Assembly (NCBI RefSeq): GCF_003382365.1
Contig: NZ_QTSU01000004.1
Location: 169,754 to 233,753, forward strand
DNA length: 64,000 nt
Reading direction: 5' to 3'
Source of the DNA: Lysobacter silvisoli
GTDB taxonomy: Bacteria > Pseudomonadota > Gammaproteobacteria > Xanthomonadales > Xanthomonadaceae
The notes below the pieces were generated by a model. The model was not told the origin of the DNA, ran no database searches, and saw only the letters and a list, made by a program, of their open reading frames with translations. Of this stretch, positions 63,817 to 64,000 are shown piece after piece. The translations under genes and the position numbers were made by a program. Each line of letters opens with the position of its first letter. Within the stretch, counting starts at the first letter, position 1.

Positions 63817-64000
63817 CAACAGCTTCCGTCCGCAAGCGGCCGGGTTACTTTCTTTTGATAAGCGTCAAAAGAAAGTAACCAAAGAAAAACGCTACGCCAG
63901 AGCTCCCTTGCGAGAGCGAAGTTTGCGCCGGGATTTTTCGATGGCACATCCTGTGCCAGCGAAAAACGGCGCACCTCCTGTGCGCCGCCCTCCGGGTCTT
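63817..64000. repeat. Dispersed structured repeat, copy 2 (cut by the window end)
   Basis: Aligned with 26736-26918. Hairpin 1 is extended to a perfect 15 bp (GTTACTTTCTTTTGA with TCAAAAGAAAGTAAC, 63844-63879). Hairpin 2 (63934-63966) is TTTTTCG..GGCAC with GTGCC..CGAAAAA around ATCCT. Hairpin 3 (63967-63987) is CGGCGCAC with GTGCGCCG around CTCCT. No gene is seen between the lpxR-like stop and the window end. Confidence 0.85.

Overview
The window looks like chromosome from a high-GC gammaproteobacterium of the Xanthomonadaceae/Lysobacteraceae, most likely Lysobacter or a close relative. The reasons are the very GC-rich codon use, an ATP synthase operon followed by glmU, dihydrolipoyl dehydrogenase with its own lipoyl domain, DUF885/DUF2884/YajQ/DUF1415 housekeeping genes, and several families of short dispersed palindromes typical of this group. 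This is inference from gene content; no rRNA or marker phylogeny was run.

Layout. 1-6850: two MacB/FtsX-type ABC permeases (the first cut by the window edge), a secreted DUF885 protein, and an NtrC-like regulator with its histidine kinase. 7000-16500 (minus strand): glmU and the complete atpIBEFHAGDC operon with a good promoter and terminator. 16700-18050: a small DUF2061 membrane protein behind a promoter overlaid by a Fur-box-like palindrome, then an outer-membrane barrel. 18350-24110 (minus): pyruvate dehydrogenase E2 and E3 genes with a signal-peptidase-like protein and an exported protein between them, then a YggN-like protein. 24600-41300: mostly ordinary genes (OmpW, amidohydrolase, EamA transporter, alcohol dehydrogenase, YajQ, DUF1415, HAD phosphatase, RsuA, RsmC-like methyltransferase, YbbAP/TesA-like group, WYL regulator).

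41480-48700 (minus) is the first unusual region: an R-body-like (Reb) gene cluster. An ECF-type sigma factor is followed by a short RebB protein, a RebB-like protein carrying a 160-residue low-complexity extension, a 749-residue protein in which I recognise the adenosine deaminase active-site motifs, two small unknown proteins, two nearly identical RebB paralogs and a Crp/Fnr regulator. All are on one strand. A second ECF sigma/anti-sigma pair lies just upstream.

52030-56620 (plus) is the second unusual region: an RNA-repair-type locus. About 1.15 kb of non-coding DNA holds a promoter, a 38-codon leader ORF and a strong terminator. After these come long perfect hairpins with GNRA and UNCG loops and two tandem tRNA-like elements that lack usable anticodon loops. 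They precede a slipin, a conserved protein of unknown function and the RNA ligase RtcB, closed by a UUCG terminator.

56630-63650: LysR with a palindromic operator and divergent DUF6506-like gene, an SGNH hydrolase, a deoxyribosyltransferase-fold protein with a signal peptide, a DUF2235 hydrolase, a glutathione transferase and an LpxR-like lipid A deacylase. The window ends in a 184-bp dispersed repeat whose other copy (26736-26918) differs by compensatory changes in a hairpin. No CRISPR array, rRNA, prophage or insertion sequence was seen.
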